DNA from: Trichobilharzia szidati
Lineage: Eukaryota > Platyhelminthes > Trematoda > Strigeidida > Schistosomatidae
Assembly: GCA_944472155.2 (NCBI GenBank)
Contig: OX235273.1
Location: forward strand, 102,198,582-102,262,581
DNA: 64,000 nucleotides
Direction: 5' to 3'
The position numbers and the translations under genes were made by a program. The notes under the pieces were generated by a model that saw only the letters and a list, made by a program, of their open reading frames with translations, had not been told where the DNA came from and made no database searches. Shown in pieces: positions 22,227 through 34,389 of this stretch. Position 1 is the stretch's first letter; every line of letters starts with the position of its first letter.

Positions 22227-23124
22227 TAAATGCGATTGTGCAACTGGAGAGGAAAGTGAATTCGCCGAAAAGTACCTCTTTGCTGAACTTTTTGTTTTGT
22301 TCCTATTGATGTTCGCATGCGAAATTTTCATGATACTTTTTATTCCATATCTTGCATTTATTCAATAAGTTATGTTTTTCCAACCATTAGTATACAAAGC
22401 GTTAATCGGTATACTAACTTATCAGATGACAGCATCACCTTTTCTGTCGGTTACGTAGCTGCGATACCATGAAGGTAACTGGAGCTGGAGAAACGCTATG
22501 AATCAATTTCTTTCTAGCAGAAGATTCCTACGACACTTATAGCCGACAGTAAAATGTGAAATCACACTCTTATTAGAAAACGGTATTATCCTTTGGATAT
22601 GGACAGATAATTTTATAATTCTCCTAAGTTTGCAGGTCTACAAAGATCGAAATTCTGTATTTTTATTACTTGTAGACAAATGCGTAGATGGTTCCTGCTG
22701 TTTACACTTCACCATCAAAACCAAGTTCAGTAGAGTGAAAATCTACTCTGAAAAATGGTGATTTGACCATTTCTAATTCTTTAAACGGATGGTTAGGATA
22801 GATTGCTATTGAAGCAAATAGTTTTTATATGTAAATACTAAATATAAATAAGATACCTAACCAACAACAATAAACACTATCGATTGTAGAAATCCGAAAG
22901 TGACCATCTTTTTCACTTATCAAGGGAACAACGTTAAGACTAAAGTCAATTAGTACAGCTGAGGATGTTATAGCCAGAATTCGAAAGGCAGGACAAAATC
23001 TTCGCTAGTCTGTAATTACTGTGGAAATCTATTGCAATCAGCATGAAGAAGATTCTTATTTTCAACATTTCAAATCGTTGCTTCAAGATAATTCAGAGGG
23101 TTGGCACGTGATTTAAAGCATTTC
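22227..23124. other. Non-coding stretch
   Basis: Apart from about 60 bases next to the PLE-A arm that match the outer flank at 1.2 and 32.3 kb (GTTCAGCAAAGAGGTAC on the minus strand), no element or gene was recognised. Confidence 0.35.
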
Positions 23125-23520
23125 TGAAAGGCTGCAGATCTTCATCAATAGCTACCTTATTTAACACAATACTGAATATCAGATAGCCAGCTACAGTAAG
23201 TAAAAAGGAACTCTGATGACAAACCAATCAAGAACTTACTGATCAAAATATTCAGATGAAAATGAAGGCGTATAAGATATGCGATAAGGATACCATCGAT
23301 TTATAGTACATATCTGGCCCTCGAGAGGAACTTAAATGAAAAACGATGAGTTGGACGTCCTAAGGCAGCACGAATTAGATTGTGTGTGTAGGAGATTAGA
23401 ATTTACGGGTTTTCGTCAAATAATCTGTAAAGACTTCAGGGAACAGGATCAAATGAAGATGTACTGTCTAAGTTCTATATTCTACTCAAGACTCATTGTA
23501 CAGTTGTAGTGATGTTTATA
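23125..23520 (+). mobile_element. RTE-like LINE, 3' fragment, strongly diverged
   Basis: Landmarks of the RTE C-terminal region are recognisable (CAGATCTTCATCAATAGC, GAACTTACTGATCAAAA, GGATACCATCGATT, ACTTAAATGAAAAACGATGAG), but the 3' tail is badly eroded (TCTATATTCTACTCAAGACT). This is an old copy. Confidence 0.55.
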
Positions 23521-24448
23521 ATTCCCCTATTAGTAATGTGAATTTTGGTGCTTATTATGTAATTACCAGACGTAGACTAGTGTATTTATGGTAAACACTA
23601 AACTACTCATACATATCAGTTAATAAGTTGAAGTGATAGTGTCTGAGAGTCATATACTACGTCAAACTGAAGGTTATAAGTAAACTGTTAATAAAAGCTC
23701 TTCAAGAAACATCACCAACAATGAGAATAACTTGTACTCTTGATGAAGAAAGCTGATCAAACTAAAATTTAAGCTGAAAACAATTCTAGGTTGATAAAGG
23801 CAAAATGTAAACAAATTTAGTGAAGCCTAATTATTGATGTGGAATGGCAAATCAGTATACGAAGAAAGTAAATATATTTGTATGTTAATTTCATTTTCTT
23901 TGTTGGTTAATTGCATAAAAGTAAAGTTGTAAACATTGATTACCAGTAAAGAAGTTCAGTCTAATCTAATTTCTAAGTGTCTATTTTCAATTATAAGTAA
24001 AGTAAACAGCTAACTGTTTGTTTAAGTTAATTTCAATTTTCCAATGATTCATTTTTATATACGCTGTACGGAAATATTAGGCCTACGTTGGCATTTTGGC
24101 TCCCAATGCAAAGACTTTAACAATATCTGATGTTCGCCTGATAGTAGCTGATAGTGAAATCCTGGATCTTTTCATTTCGGGACCAGCTATCCAGACGTAC
24201 CCGTATATTTAGGAAACGGGAAGGTTTTCTACTAAGAATCAAACCCTGCATTCGTTGTTTCGAATGCAAAGCATTCTCCACTATACTCGCTGGCTACACA
24301 GTTAACATTCAGGACACTGATACGTCAGTACTAAGAGCCAGCATGCTCACAGAGACAGAGCATTATGAAACAACACCGTTATTCAGAAGGAAATTTAATT
24401 AAATAATAACTACTAATAAGCTTTTCATAAGAAGTGGGTGTGGTGTCC
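23521..24448. other. Non-coding stretch
   Basis: AT-rich sequence to about 24050, then a more GC-balanced part (24060-24400) with an open plus-strand frame at 24154-24402. That frame matches no protein I know, and the segment may belong to an unrecognised repeat. Confidence 0.3.
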
Positions 24449-24590
24449 CGGTGGCATAGTGGATAACACTCTTGCCTTTGAAACAAGTGGTGCCAGATTC
24501 AGTTTTTGTTAGGAACATCGCTACCTACTAGTGGTGCAGTTGTATTCCACATGTTGAGTCATATATAAGATTAAATGTCAGCTGTTATCG
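24449..24590 (+). repeat. Sm-alpha-like SINE, degraded
   Basis: GGTGGCATAGTGGATAACACTC is a tRNA-like box A region identical in pattern to Sm-alpha-type elements, followed by TTGCCTTTGAAAC and a weak box B (GCCAGATTCAG). Farther on, GGTGCAGTTGTATTCCAC and TGTTGAGTCAT match the end of the family, but the hammerhead core has been lost. Confidence 0.55.
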
Positions 24591-24993
24591 ACTAAATGAA
24601 ACTCATCCCAGTTCAAAAATTTCAAGAAAACAGTGAGAAGATATAAGTTTTCTAACACGTGCAGTGTAAAAGGAAAAATGTTCAGTAAATTAGGAGTAAT
24701 TCACGCATAAATGCAAACAATTGCGTAATCATATGAAAAGTTATTCAACCGAACTAATGAACGTCAAGGGTAATAAAGGTATTTTAAAAAATATTAGCAA
24801 GGAAATAGATCAGTGAAGTTATTAAATTACATCAATAAAATGAGATGAAATTCCGAGAAGTTAATGCAAAATAGTCAGTTACTACCAGGGTATATGCGAA
24901 ATACAACAAAACAAACAGAAGATAATACGGGAGTTAACACTTTACTTCAAATGTGTTCACTTTGAAATAGCCTTCAATATCTTCGAACATGAT
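24591..24993. other. AT-rich non-coding stretch
   Basis: No reading frame or recognisable element between two short retroelements. Confidence 0.35.
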
Positions 24994-25220
24994 TGCGTCG
25001 GTGGCAAAGAGGTAGAATGCTCGCCAACCACGCATATGGTCCTGGTTTAAAGCCTCAGCCGATGAACTGCTTTACCCCACCAAACCAGCAATAAAATCTG
25101 GTAGAGAGGTTGCACATAAGGCTAGCAACACCATCCTGGAAAAATAAACAGTGATAGAGAAACTTCAAGCCTCTAGTTTGAAGCCCTATGTTCCACTGGG
25201 AACGTGAAGGAATAAAAAAA
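24994..25220 (+). repeat. tRNA-derived SINE with RTE-like tail
   Basis: TGCGTCGGTGGCAAAGAGGT (box A region), a mutated box B (GGTTTAAAGCC), the CCAGCAATAAAATCTGGTAG body and the tail TTGAAGCCCTATGTTCCACT then GGGAACG, ending in an A run. It has the same layout as the copy at 10489. Confidence 0.7.
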
Positions 25221-25309
25221 TTCGAATATGAAGTAGTTCGGGAACTGATTCTACGCTAGACAGCCGGAGACATTTAACAACCTCACTACAGTTATGATAA
25301 TGTCAAGTG

Positions 25310-26255
25310 TAAACTGATTTACAACAGAAGGTTAAGAGGAGCGTTTAAAGTGAAAGCAGGAGTGTTATAAGGCTGTCTACAATAATCACCGACACTGTTT
25401 ATGATCATGGTGGACTGTAGTGTGCAAGAAACCGTAGGGAATGAGATGACGAGAGTTCTCTACTTCATGAATGATTTATCTCTCAGAGCTAACAAACTTG
25501 AAAATCTGCAATAGAAAGCCAACAATTTGGTAGAAGAGACAGCAAAGCCAGAGCTCCAGGTGAGCATGTACACGATGGAGGTGATGAAAGTTTCCTCCTG
25601 TGAATAACAACTATCAATGACCATTGAAGGATTTCGCCTTCTTAAATTACCCTGGCAGCATCGTTTCAGCTTCAAACTTCATGGATGGTGATGTCAAGGC
25701 CAACCACGATCGAACTAAGAACGTATGACGGGAGTTATTTAGTTTGAAATCACTGCGTGGATCTTTCACTCAGAACATGGAACAACGTCTGAATTTGTAC
25801 CACTAATGTCATACTAATGCTTCTACATTGTTCAAAAACTTGATGCGCGCTTCACGGAAAGCATTTCCCACTGGCTACAGACTTTTACTGGCATGTGTCT
25901 TTGATGGCTATGCAGTTAAAATCAGATGACCAGCGAGGAAGATTAGACTTCGTGAGCCTCTAGCAACGAACTAACTAAGAGCTTAAGACTCAGCTTAAAA
26001 TGCGAAAGGAAATGAAGACAGATAGATTGTACATTGACAATACCGTTGAGTGATATCACACATCAGGCTGCCGAGTATATTCCCAGAGGTAATCACCGGA
26101 TCGATGGTTCAAGGATGATGTGAATAGGAAATGAAGGGTTACGAACACTGATGGGACCAACTAACACATGCTATACAGAATAAACTCAAATAAAGGTATG
26201 CTGCAGAAGCTCAGTGTTTCACTAGGTACTCAATGGATAGATAATATTAATATAA
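25310..26255 (+). mobile_element. RTE-like LINE, RT box to 3' end
   Basis: It begins in the RT region (VKAGV..GCL, then MVDCSVQETVGNEMTRVLYF), where the FADD active-site box is replaced by FMND, and goes on through the KPE..FADC-like middle to the arginine-rich C-terminus and tail (GCTGCAGAAGCTCAGTGTTTC). An inserted or rearranged segment is likely near 25800. Stops in every frame. Confidence 0.65.
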
Positions 26256-26754
26256 TATTTTGGAATTTATTTATTTTCCCAGTTTAAGTTAAACGCAAAT
26301 GAACACTTTCTTACGCATCAAAATCATTTAAAGAACAAATGAAAACCAAGAAGCAGGAGATAGTTATTGCCCATCAGTTGTAGGCGTACATCAGCTAGAA
26401 GATTCACCGTAAATCTAAACTTCTGAATCGAAATCGTATGCGATGAAGCAATTGCTTAATGATAATATTCTCTTGTGTCATTCGTGATTTAACCGCTAAC
26501 TAAATGATGAACGTACACACTGTGTTCTGCCTTCTCACCATGGTGGAGTCAAAGTCATGCACTCTTGATTATTCATAACCTAAAATGAGTTAGCTATCTG
26601 GTGCTACTTGGTTTTCGAAGGTTATCTACATGATCTGGATTCACTGAGAAATCCAAATGAAATCTAACTGGATTCTTACTAATTGAAAAATGTAAATATC
26701 ACGTCATCTGTACTGTGAGTTTAGCAGACGTCAAAAATTATGAAACTAATTTTT
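26256..26754. other. Non-coding stretch
   Basis: No gene or known element seen; AT-rich DNA. Confidence 0.3.
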
Positions 26755-26880
26755 TTATTCCTTTACATCCCCAGAAGAACATAGGGCTTCAAGCCCTTCC
26801 CTCTTTACCAGTCTTACTACCGGCTTAGAGAAGTAAAAAAACTGCGTCGACCGGAGATCGAACTGTAAACTGGAGTAAAA
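26755..26880 (-). repeat. tRNA-derived SINE, internally deleted
   Basis: The minus strand reads from a box B-like GTTCGATCTCCGG at about 26855 through CCGGTAGTAAGACTGGTAAA to AAGCCCTATGTTCTTCTGGG and AAGGAAT. The tRNA box A end and part of the body are missing. Confidence 0.6.
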
Positions 26881-28284
26881 TAGTAATAAGTATTTACTGA
26901 CAGGATAGGGTTGTGTAATTTTACACAAATCGACAACGATTGACTGCATAAAGCCTAAGTAAATAACTACATCATTGCACCACATTTTTATCATTATCAC
27001 ATCTTTTGCTAATTTACCTTTCCACCAATTTTGAATAGGATCTGATGGTTAGATGTTAGCTTGAACAGAAAACCGTCACATTCTAATGAATACCTGAACT
27101 TTGAATCATCATATCAAAATACAGTCCAACTTAGTTTCAGTTAGATTTTTATATAACTGAGCACGGAGTAAAACTGGCAGGTAGGGTAGATCAAAATAGT
27201 GAAATGTAACACGTAATGGAAACAATAATAGTGAATAACAACCCATTAGACAAGTGAAGTCTTATTAGTACTGCCATATTAATAAGTTTGAAATTAGGGC
27301 GGCATTTAAGCTAACCAGGTGACTGGAAGATGAACTTTGTCGGCGCAAGGACCCATTAAAACTTATTAGGAAAAATACGAGAATTAACCGTTTGCGTTGT
27401 TATGACTATGGGGTCGACTATTTTATGTCAAACTGGTATACACTGGAATTCGACTGGATCTGACCTCACTGTGGTCGTGGTCCAATTAAATTGAATATAT
27501 ACTTTTCCGGGGAATTTGGAAATTCCTTATGCAGTTTCTTCACTACTAAGGATTTCCTGTGTTTTTTTCATATGAATTCACGGTCTGCAGTTGTAAATCT
27601 TATATGAAGTTAATAAACTTTATCCGACACACCAAATTCAGACTTTCTAGTAGACTGTCAAATTTGACTAGATCTGACCTCGACACTGATCTGATAAACA
27701 CTGGAATCCATCAAGAGCTAGAATGATTGACTCGTTCAAGAATCTTGCAACATTCATGACCATATTAAATACGTATCAAAAAACTGACTTTAAAAGAATA
27801 AGCTGTGGTAATGGTAGTACATACATAAAAAGCCGAAAACTGAAGAGAAACAGCAATCTACGAAAGATTTTTATGGTTTCTTTTACAATACCCTAGTGAT
27901 TTATCACCTCTATGTACCTACGTTAATTCTGCATCCTTTCAACTTATTGTTTCCTACATTCTTCTTATAAACGTCAATTTTTATGCCTATCACATTCTAA
28001 ATTTAATTTTCTTTCATCTGTTTAATAATTCCCATGATAACTCTATTCTTGCTCTCTCTCACTCGCTTTGCCTCCATTGTTTCTTCATTTTATTGCCTCA
28101 TTTTTTATTCAATTTTATTTTGTCTTTTTGGCATACAGTTATATTCTGCTTTGATAACAGTTCATTAAGGTTTAACACAGTTTTTGACAAATTTTTATCA
28201 TTTACATATGAATTAGATGCATTTTATTTTCAATTTGTGTCATTGAATCACCCTTCCTAAGTATCATTATTCTTATATGATATA
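26881..28284. other. Non-coding stretch with a short internal duplication
   Basis: AATTCGACTGGATCTGACCTC (27449 region) is echoed by AATTTGACTAGATCTGACCTC near 27661, about 210 bp away, suggesting a small degenerate tandem. The 27990-28200 part is pyrimidine-rich. No gene was found. Confidence 0.35.
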
Positions 28285-28540
28285 TTATTGTTCCCTTGGG
28301 TTCCTAGTGGAACATAGGGCTTCAACTGCACGCCACCACTTACTTCTGTTTTCTGGCGTACTTTTCACTTACATCCATGTTAGTCCATACTGTTTCAACT
28401 CTTCTTCACACGATCTCCTCCATGTCACCCTACGACGTCCCACTCGTAAAATGCCTTATACCTTTGACCTGTCAGTATTATTAGATAATAAAATGTGGCC
28501 TTTGCTTCGGGCTATCCTACTAGCCACGTTGATTACATAA
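28285..28540 (-). mobile_element. RTE-like LINE, 3' fragment, minus strand
   Basis: On the minus strand the arginine-rich zone (CGTAGGGTGACATGGAGGAG) leads to GTTGAAGCCCTATGTTCCAC, AGGAACCCAAGGGAACAATA. The short frame on the plus strand at 28277-28540 is an antisense shadow. This is one of only three minus-strand copies. Confidence 0.75.
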
Positions 28541-29199
28541 CTGAGGTTTGATACTACTTAAATATTCTGCTCGCTGATTTTTATCCAGAGATAAAAAAGA
28601 CTGGTTAATGGATAAAGAATATTCTTTCTGATAAATTCATCGTCACGTACTACACTTACATGACAGCAATAATTAATACATTGTGACTATTAACAACATT
28701 AATGTTGTTTTAAATTACATTGAACCAGTAGTTTCGACACATTGCATTTCTAAAGCATCATTAGGAAATAATATACCCTAGTATAACAATTAACTGATTA
28801 AATATAAGATAAATTAAGGGAAGTAACACACAATTTCTGAATTTATGGACTCGTCAGCGCGCCAGGGTAGCACTATTGCCTGGATATACTACTTTAGGAA
28901 ACAGAGTTCTGGTTGTTTCAGGCGAATTGCAATGGCATCTGATGTTTTTAGATTGTTTGGTATCTAGAGGCTTTTGATAGTCAGTTTGATACCCTTTAGA
29001 TGATGAAGAAAGATTTTTTAATGTTAGTTAGCTTTGTAGCGTGTTCCAGAGATTATAAATCCAGTTAACCTGTGAAAGGTTTACAGTATTCATTTCTAAT
29101 AATCAAATTCAGTTGTTCTTTATCTTCAAAAAATTATTATTGGCAACTAAATGCATAAGTATTCTGCAAACTGTGTAACCTCACTTCTGATTTATTAAT
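28541..29199. other. Non-coding stretch
   Basis: Nothing recognised; it contains short TTAACAACATTAATGTTG self-complementary sequence near 28690, probably incidental. Confidence 0.3.
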
Positions 29200-29535
29200 C
29201 TGAAATAATGTGGCAGTTACCTGGGGTTCAAGTGGGAAGTCGTGACCAGTTGGGTACAGCATGTCGAAGATGAGGACAGTTACTCATCGAAGAAGACATT
29301 GCGAAATGGTCACGCTATGTCATGAATTGGAAGGAGTTAGTATTTATGGGCTGGCCATTGGATTGGGTCCCAGAGGCTTAATGGTCTACGAGCTCGCCAG
29401 TTTGTAACCAGAAGGTCCTGGGTTCGAACCGTGCCATGGGTGCGTGCTGATGAAGAGTCCCAAGCTAGAACGAAACAACCGGCTGTCCAGTACTCTCTGC
29501 TGCTTTTCCAATGGTTGTCTAACTGATGTCAGCTC
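29200..29535 (+). repeat. Hammerhead/tRNA-like element, long copy
   Basis: The 5' part (AAGTGGGAAGTCGTGACCAG) matches the inner ends of the inverted dimer at 61.8 kb. It is followed by a tRNA-like promoter: GAGGCTTAATGGTCTACGAG (box A region) and GGGTTCGAACC (box B, 29420-29430). A hammerhead-like segment comes next, then the common 3' end TCTAACTGATGTCAGCTCAT. Box B is the best in the window. Confidence 0.7.
29441..29495 (+). ncRNA. Hammerhead ribozyme motif, variant
   Basis: CTGATGA (29447-29453) and CGAAAC (29471-29476) are intact, and CTGTCCAGTACTC follows with the expected cleavage triplet GTC. Three extra bases (AGA) stand between the core and the stem II strand GTCC, and the partner strand is AGAAC instead of AGGAC, so stem II is weakened. 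Activity is doubtful. Confidence 0.5.
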
Positions 29536-31079
29536 ATAATGAAATCGTCCAAACAATCTCTACCTCCCTACGTTATTAGCTCATGTTCACAGTTAGAGAC
29601 TTCATGGACTGATGTCAGGTTTTGTTTTAACCACCTCTAATTATATTTTAACCTATCCGTACGTCAGCTGACATCGTTTGATGAGGAAGACACTGACTCA
29701 GTATGCTTAACATATATGCTAGCCATCTCTGTCAATTTAGCTTCGCTTTGCCCTCTATGCCTCACAATTTTCATCTGACCTCGACATTCTTAACATATAA
29801 CTCCACCGAACACAAGAAGTGAAAAACAGCCAGCACTTTCAAATATTCTACTCTCATTGACCATATCTCACAGCTATAAATTGATGCGAAATGAATTCCA
29901 GAGTATTACACACGTCCTTTGATGGACAGCTGGATATCAAGTCTACACACCCTCAAATGCTGCAGTTTCTCATTTTCCTGCATAAATTTAAAATATCTAT
30001 GTGGATCTATTGTTACCATACAGTAAACGTTTGCATGATGAAACTGCTAAACGCTGCGTGAACTCAACATCGTCACCCATTTATATGTCGTGAGTACATG
30101 ATTCTATGCTTACATAGTATATTTCAACGGAGATAATGCACATCAGCGTTCACCAGGTTTACGAACTAAAGACCAAGGAATATTTTTTTAGTTTCACACA
30201 AAGTGGTTCACTGTGTGATTTTCAAAATGTAACAGCAAAACTTTTGAAGACAAAAACAAACAGGACAATTCAGTTCTATTATTATCATTATTAATACTAT
30301 TTTGAATGTCGGAAAAGCAGTCATCTTTAAATTTTGTTAATTCAGTATTTTGACAGCTTCTTGTTATGTCTACATTTAGCATTGGTTTCTTCAAAAAATA
30401 ATAACAAAAATAATAATAGAAACACCAGTAACCTTTTCTGAAGAATACTGATGACATGGCTGCTACAAATGCTGACATTTTCAAATACCATGTGTAGTAA
30501 GTACACTTTTGACAGCAAAATTGAGAAAGAATGTTTTTTTTGACAACTAAACCACATGAAATGTCAACTTGAAATGTTTTTCGTTTTGATTTTTTTCGAG
30601 AAAAGTTATGATATTTTGGAGTAAACATTTCAGAATCATGAAATTCCTTACTTCGGATACTTCCAACGAAATTTTCAGTATTATTAAGTGGTCCATTCAC
30701 ATATCTACTCGCTAATTAGTGGGGACCTGCGTATATGTCAGTAGTAATACCTCTAACTTTAGCAAAAATAGCACAGGCTCAAATATACAAGGGATATTAG
30801 TTCCTTTAATTCTGTAGGTGAAAGCTGCTGAAATAGACTACTACGCAACAAAAATAGGTAGAGAAATATTCCCTCAGCACGCTGATGTATTGGTACAATT
30901 TTGCCTGCTGTATTTAACATGAAGACAGGACTGAAGACTATGCCCAGAGAGAAAATGAAAGCCTTGTAACACATAGGCTCAGAGGACAAACTACATAAAT
31001 GTTAACTACGTGAGCTACACTGATTGCATTTTTTGATCTTTGATTTCCGCATGGATCAACTGACTTCATATTTAAAAAC
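29536..31079. other. Non-coding stretch with one unexplained long frame
   Basis: No known element was recognised except the open frame at 30194-30700, described separately. The 29770-29990 part is GC-richer than its surroundings and may be an unidentified repeat. Confidence 0.3.
30194..30700 (-). other. Unrecognised 168-codon open frame
   Basis: This is the longest open frame not explained by a transposon or the receptor. The sequence is rich in Phe, Tyr, Cys, Asn and Ser, with a cluster YWCFYYYFCYYFLKK near the middle, and shows no domain, signal peptide or repeat I can name. Codon use follows local AT-rich composition. It could be a lineage-specific exon or, more likely, chance. Confidence 0.15.
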
Positions 31080-31254
31080 CTTCAGTTGCTATTGTGCTAC
31101 CTTTAAGGGTCCTAAGCCCAACCTTCCTTCTTTGTCAAGAGTTTTACCAGGTGGCAAACTAAGCAAGGTTTGTGGGTGCATTGACCAAGAATCGAATCAA
31201 GGATTTTATCAATAAACTACTGACTCTTCTCTGCATAGATAAATATAGCATTTC

Positions 31255-31482
31255 ATTCCTTTGGCTTTCCGAGTGGAATATAGGACTTCAAGCTTAGACT
31301 TTGAAGTTTCAGTAGCAGTGGTGTTACTTTTTCTGCCGCATGGGGTTGTTAGCCCCTCGCCCACCCTTCCCTTTTCACCGGACTTAATATCGACTTAGCG
31401 ACGTTTAGGAGTGTATCGGGCAGCGATTGAACCCTCTGCCACATCCGTGGTTCGAGAGCATCCTACTGCTGAACTAGTGAAT
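31255..31482 (-). repeat. tRNA-derived SINE with RTE-like tail, minus strand
   Basis: On the minus strand: AGCAGTAGGATGCTCTCGAA (degraded box A region), GGTTCAATCGCTGCCCG (box B), CTAAGTCGATATTAAGTCCGG, GGCTAACAACCCC, and the tail TGAAGTCCTATATTCCACTC. The element is full length but diverged. A further, very eroded piece may lie at 31080-31200. Confidence 0.6.
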
Positions 31483-32054
31483 TACTTTTAAACTAGACCA
31501 TTCTGTCTAACCGATAGAACAAACACTGATATAACACTCGCAAGTGTATGACAATCCGAAAAAGATTTGTCACTCATAATTATATCAAAGCGCTCACATG
31601 ACTGCATAACTCACTTCTTCTCAAGTTGTTAATTGACTTTTCTATGTATATATATAAGGGAATGATATTGTGTCTTCACTCATGTATTAGTCAGTAATCT
31701 TTGCTAGAGGATTTTAATCAGTCCTGATAAGCTCACTAGTGCACAGTAATACAGATGAGTTCAAAATGTTTGACTGAGGTGACTAAGGCGTATATCGTAG
31801 CATTCATATTCTACGAGTCAACTTATCAATGTTGATGGGCTACTAGTTAGTTATCACTCTAAGAAAAAGTTTTGCATGAAATGTGCTCTAATATTTATCA
31901 TACTACCATGAATTTAAGATAGTTGGGGGACATAATCAGTCATCCTCTGAGGTAGTGAACACGAAAATTCAGAGTTTATTATAGTCGTGGTAATTCAACT
32001 AGGCTTCAATTTTCCAATGAATCTTTGAATTTTCCGTTGTTCACAGTAAAATGA
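31483..32054. other. Non-coding stretch
   Basis: No gene or known element; a short TATATATATA tract lies near 31645. Confidence 0.3.
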
Positions 32055-32745
32055 TTAGTATCTGCTGGAATATAAACGTGAACAGATACCTGTTTCAAAA
32101 GAGGTGGCTGTCTTGGCACAGTAGCATTTGAGACCACGTTTAAAAACTTTCCTATATAGGAGGAAATGCGCTACATGGGTTGCCCTGATAGTCAGAGAAT
32201 GGCAGACAACATTAAAACTCATGAATAATCCCCATCCAGGCATTATTGAAAACGAAACACGTAGTTCAGCAAAGATACTCTTTCCGGAGAGTTCATTCAC
32301 TTATCTGTACAATCGAAATTATATATGCCTTATTAATATATGTGTGTACACAAGGTTTGTCCGATAAGATTAAAATTTAGTCAGGTTATTGTTCTTGTCA
32401 CCTAAATGTTCCAAATTTTGTGATTAAAGATCGAACTGCAACTGTGGCGGGTGAAGATTGGTAAGAGTGTAGGAGTGATGGGTTTTTAATGCATACAAGA
32501 AATTGAATAAGTGTATTCTAGTTACGTAACAAGATGAACAATTTGAAGAGTCACTTATGATCAGGATGTACATTGAAAGGGAGGAAAATATAGAATTGTG
32601 CAAGAGTTCTAATGAAATACAAGAATTGTAAGGAGTTAGGAAAAGCAAGCGCACGAACATTAAGTCAGTAGAAATCCAGAAGTTTGTTACCGCGGTAGTA
32701 GAATTGATTGAATGACTTTCTTTGGTAAACATAACTTTAGTTTTT
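32055..32745 (-). repeat. PLE-A flanking repeat, isolated copy
   Basis: GTAGTTCAGCAAAGATACTC, GTACAATCG..ATTATATATG, GGATGTACATTGAAAGGGAG and GTTACCGCGGTAGTAGAATT match, in the same order, the flank at 1.15-1.6 kb and the arms at 21.1-22.3 kb. The endonuclease frame itself is missing, so this is a solo flanking repeat or a truncated end. Minus- and plus-strand frames at 32055-32367 are incidental. Confidence 0.6.
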
Positions 32746-32884
32746 CAAATTGAATGGGTAAAGTTTCTTCAATACAAAGGAGATCAGAAAGAATTGCCTT
32801 TATTTTCGTCTGACAAAATTAATCTACACACACAAATAATTGAGACTGTACAGCTAAGTGAATGAATTCGTGGAAAATTCTTGC

Positions 32885-33372
32885 TGATAATTTTTCTCAA
32901 ACACCAGTGCTATGACACTTCTTTTATATGGTTCAGAAACTTGGCGAGTCACAAAAAGCGTTTCCAATAGACTACTTCAGACTTTCATCAATAGTGGCTT
33001 CCCTGGCTCTATACTGAAGATCAGATGGCCAGCAGGAAAGAATTGACAACAGTAAACCTTGGGAACGAACCAATCGAAAATCTAATGCTGAACAGAAATG
33101 TCGAAGAAAATGGAGATGGATAGGACACATGCTGAGGAGACTGTTGAATGACATCACGCGTCCGGCTAGTGCACGGGTGGAACCTAGGTGGGAAAGGACG
33201 AGTATGGAGTCTCAGGTTGACATGTAGGAGATCATGTGAGGAGGAGATAGGGAACTGTGGGTGGTCGTAGGGCCAGCTGGAGAAGGCCTCAGAAAACAGT
33301 GTGGAAAGGAGATATTCTGTAGAGGCTGTATGTTCTACCTGGAACCCAAGGAAGTCGTAGCAAAATAATACT
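32885..33372 (+). mobile_element. RTE-like LINE, 3' fragment
   Basis: It begins with TTCTTTTATATGGTTCAGAAAC.TGG (the LLYGSETW region of RTE proteins), then CAGACTTTCATCAATAG, GGAAAGAATTGACAACA, the arginine-rich C-terminus (GAGGAGACTGTTGAATGACA) and the tail TGTATGTTCTACCTGGAACC. Stops and small indels. Confidence 0.75.
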
Positions 33373-34389
33373 TTTCTTAATTTGTGATGCCTTAAAAGTA
33401 GTGTTACTCTTATGGATGTAGTTGTACAACAGCACTTAGTTGAAGTTACACATTCAATTATAATTGTTTAACGTAATGCTTCAGAAAGTTGTACTCTTAA
33501 AAACAGATAAATGCTTCAACAAAACAATCTTTGAAGTAAACGTATAAAACGTTGATTTAACATTAGCACAACTTTGAATCCTTTTGAAGTGTTTTATAAC
33601 GCAAATGAAATTATTTATGTAAGCTTTCACAGGACTATCAAATTTGAATTAAGCATACAAATGCATAAAGGCATTTGTGAGTATCCCTAATGCATAGGCA
33701 TATGATGAGTAAACCAACCTCTTCTTAAAAAGGTTAACGTATATATAAGTGAGACTTCATTTTCCGTATCAATTGTCTTTGGGCAAAAGTGTCAGCACGG
33801 AACAACGTTAAGTACACAAAATGCACTTCATATTAAACATTGTCCGGCTTAAATCACTGGCCCCCAACCTAAATGTTTTTATGAAGAGAACAGAGGAAGA
33901 GTATTGTAGAGTATTCTAGTAAGCTACATCTTAAATGATATTGTTTCAATTGATACATTACTGATTGTTATTATCGAAAGGGGTAAATACCTTGCAGCGA
34001 ATAACGATGAAAATTCTATATTTAATATCAACACATATTTCATAATGAAGCTATTATGATTCATTGGTTTTCTTAGAATGAGGATTAACATTTTACCCTG
34101 CAATTTGCATTATTATTAATTATACTTATTTGGTCAGTGTGTTTAAATCACTTAACTACCTAAATTTTCTATCCATTAGAGTACATAGTATTTACTGCGT
34201 TTCATATTTTTCCAATCGTCTGCTTACCACAGTGAGTGGCAGTCTATACCTGCGCACAATTTCATTTAAGTCTTCACCTACCTGTACGAATTTTTCGAGT
34301 TGAATGGAGTAGCAACATTGTGGAGCAGTATTGGAACATGCTTCATGGGACATATTGTCAGTTATTACATCCACTGAAGATTTTACACA
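33373..34389. other. AT-rich non-coding stretch
   Basis: No reading frame or repeat recognised until the end of the PLE-B remnant. Confidence 0.3.
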
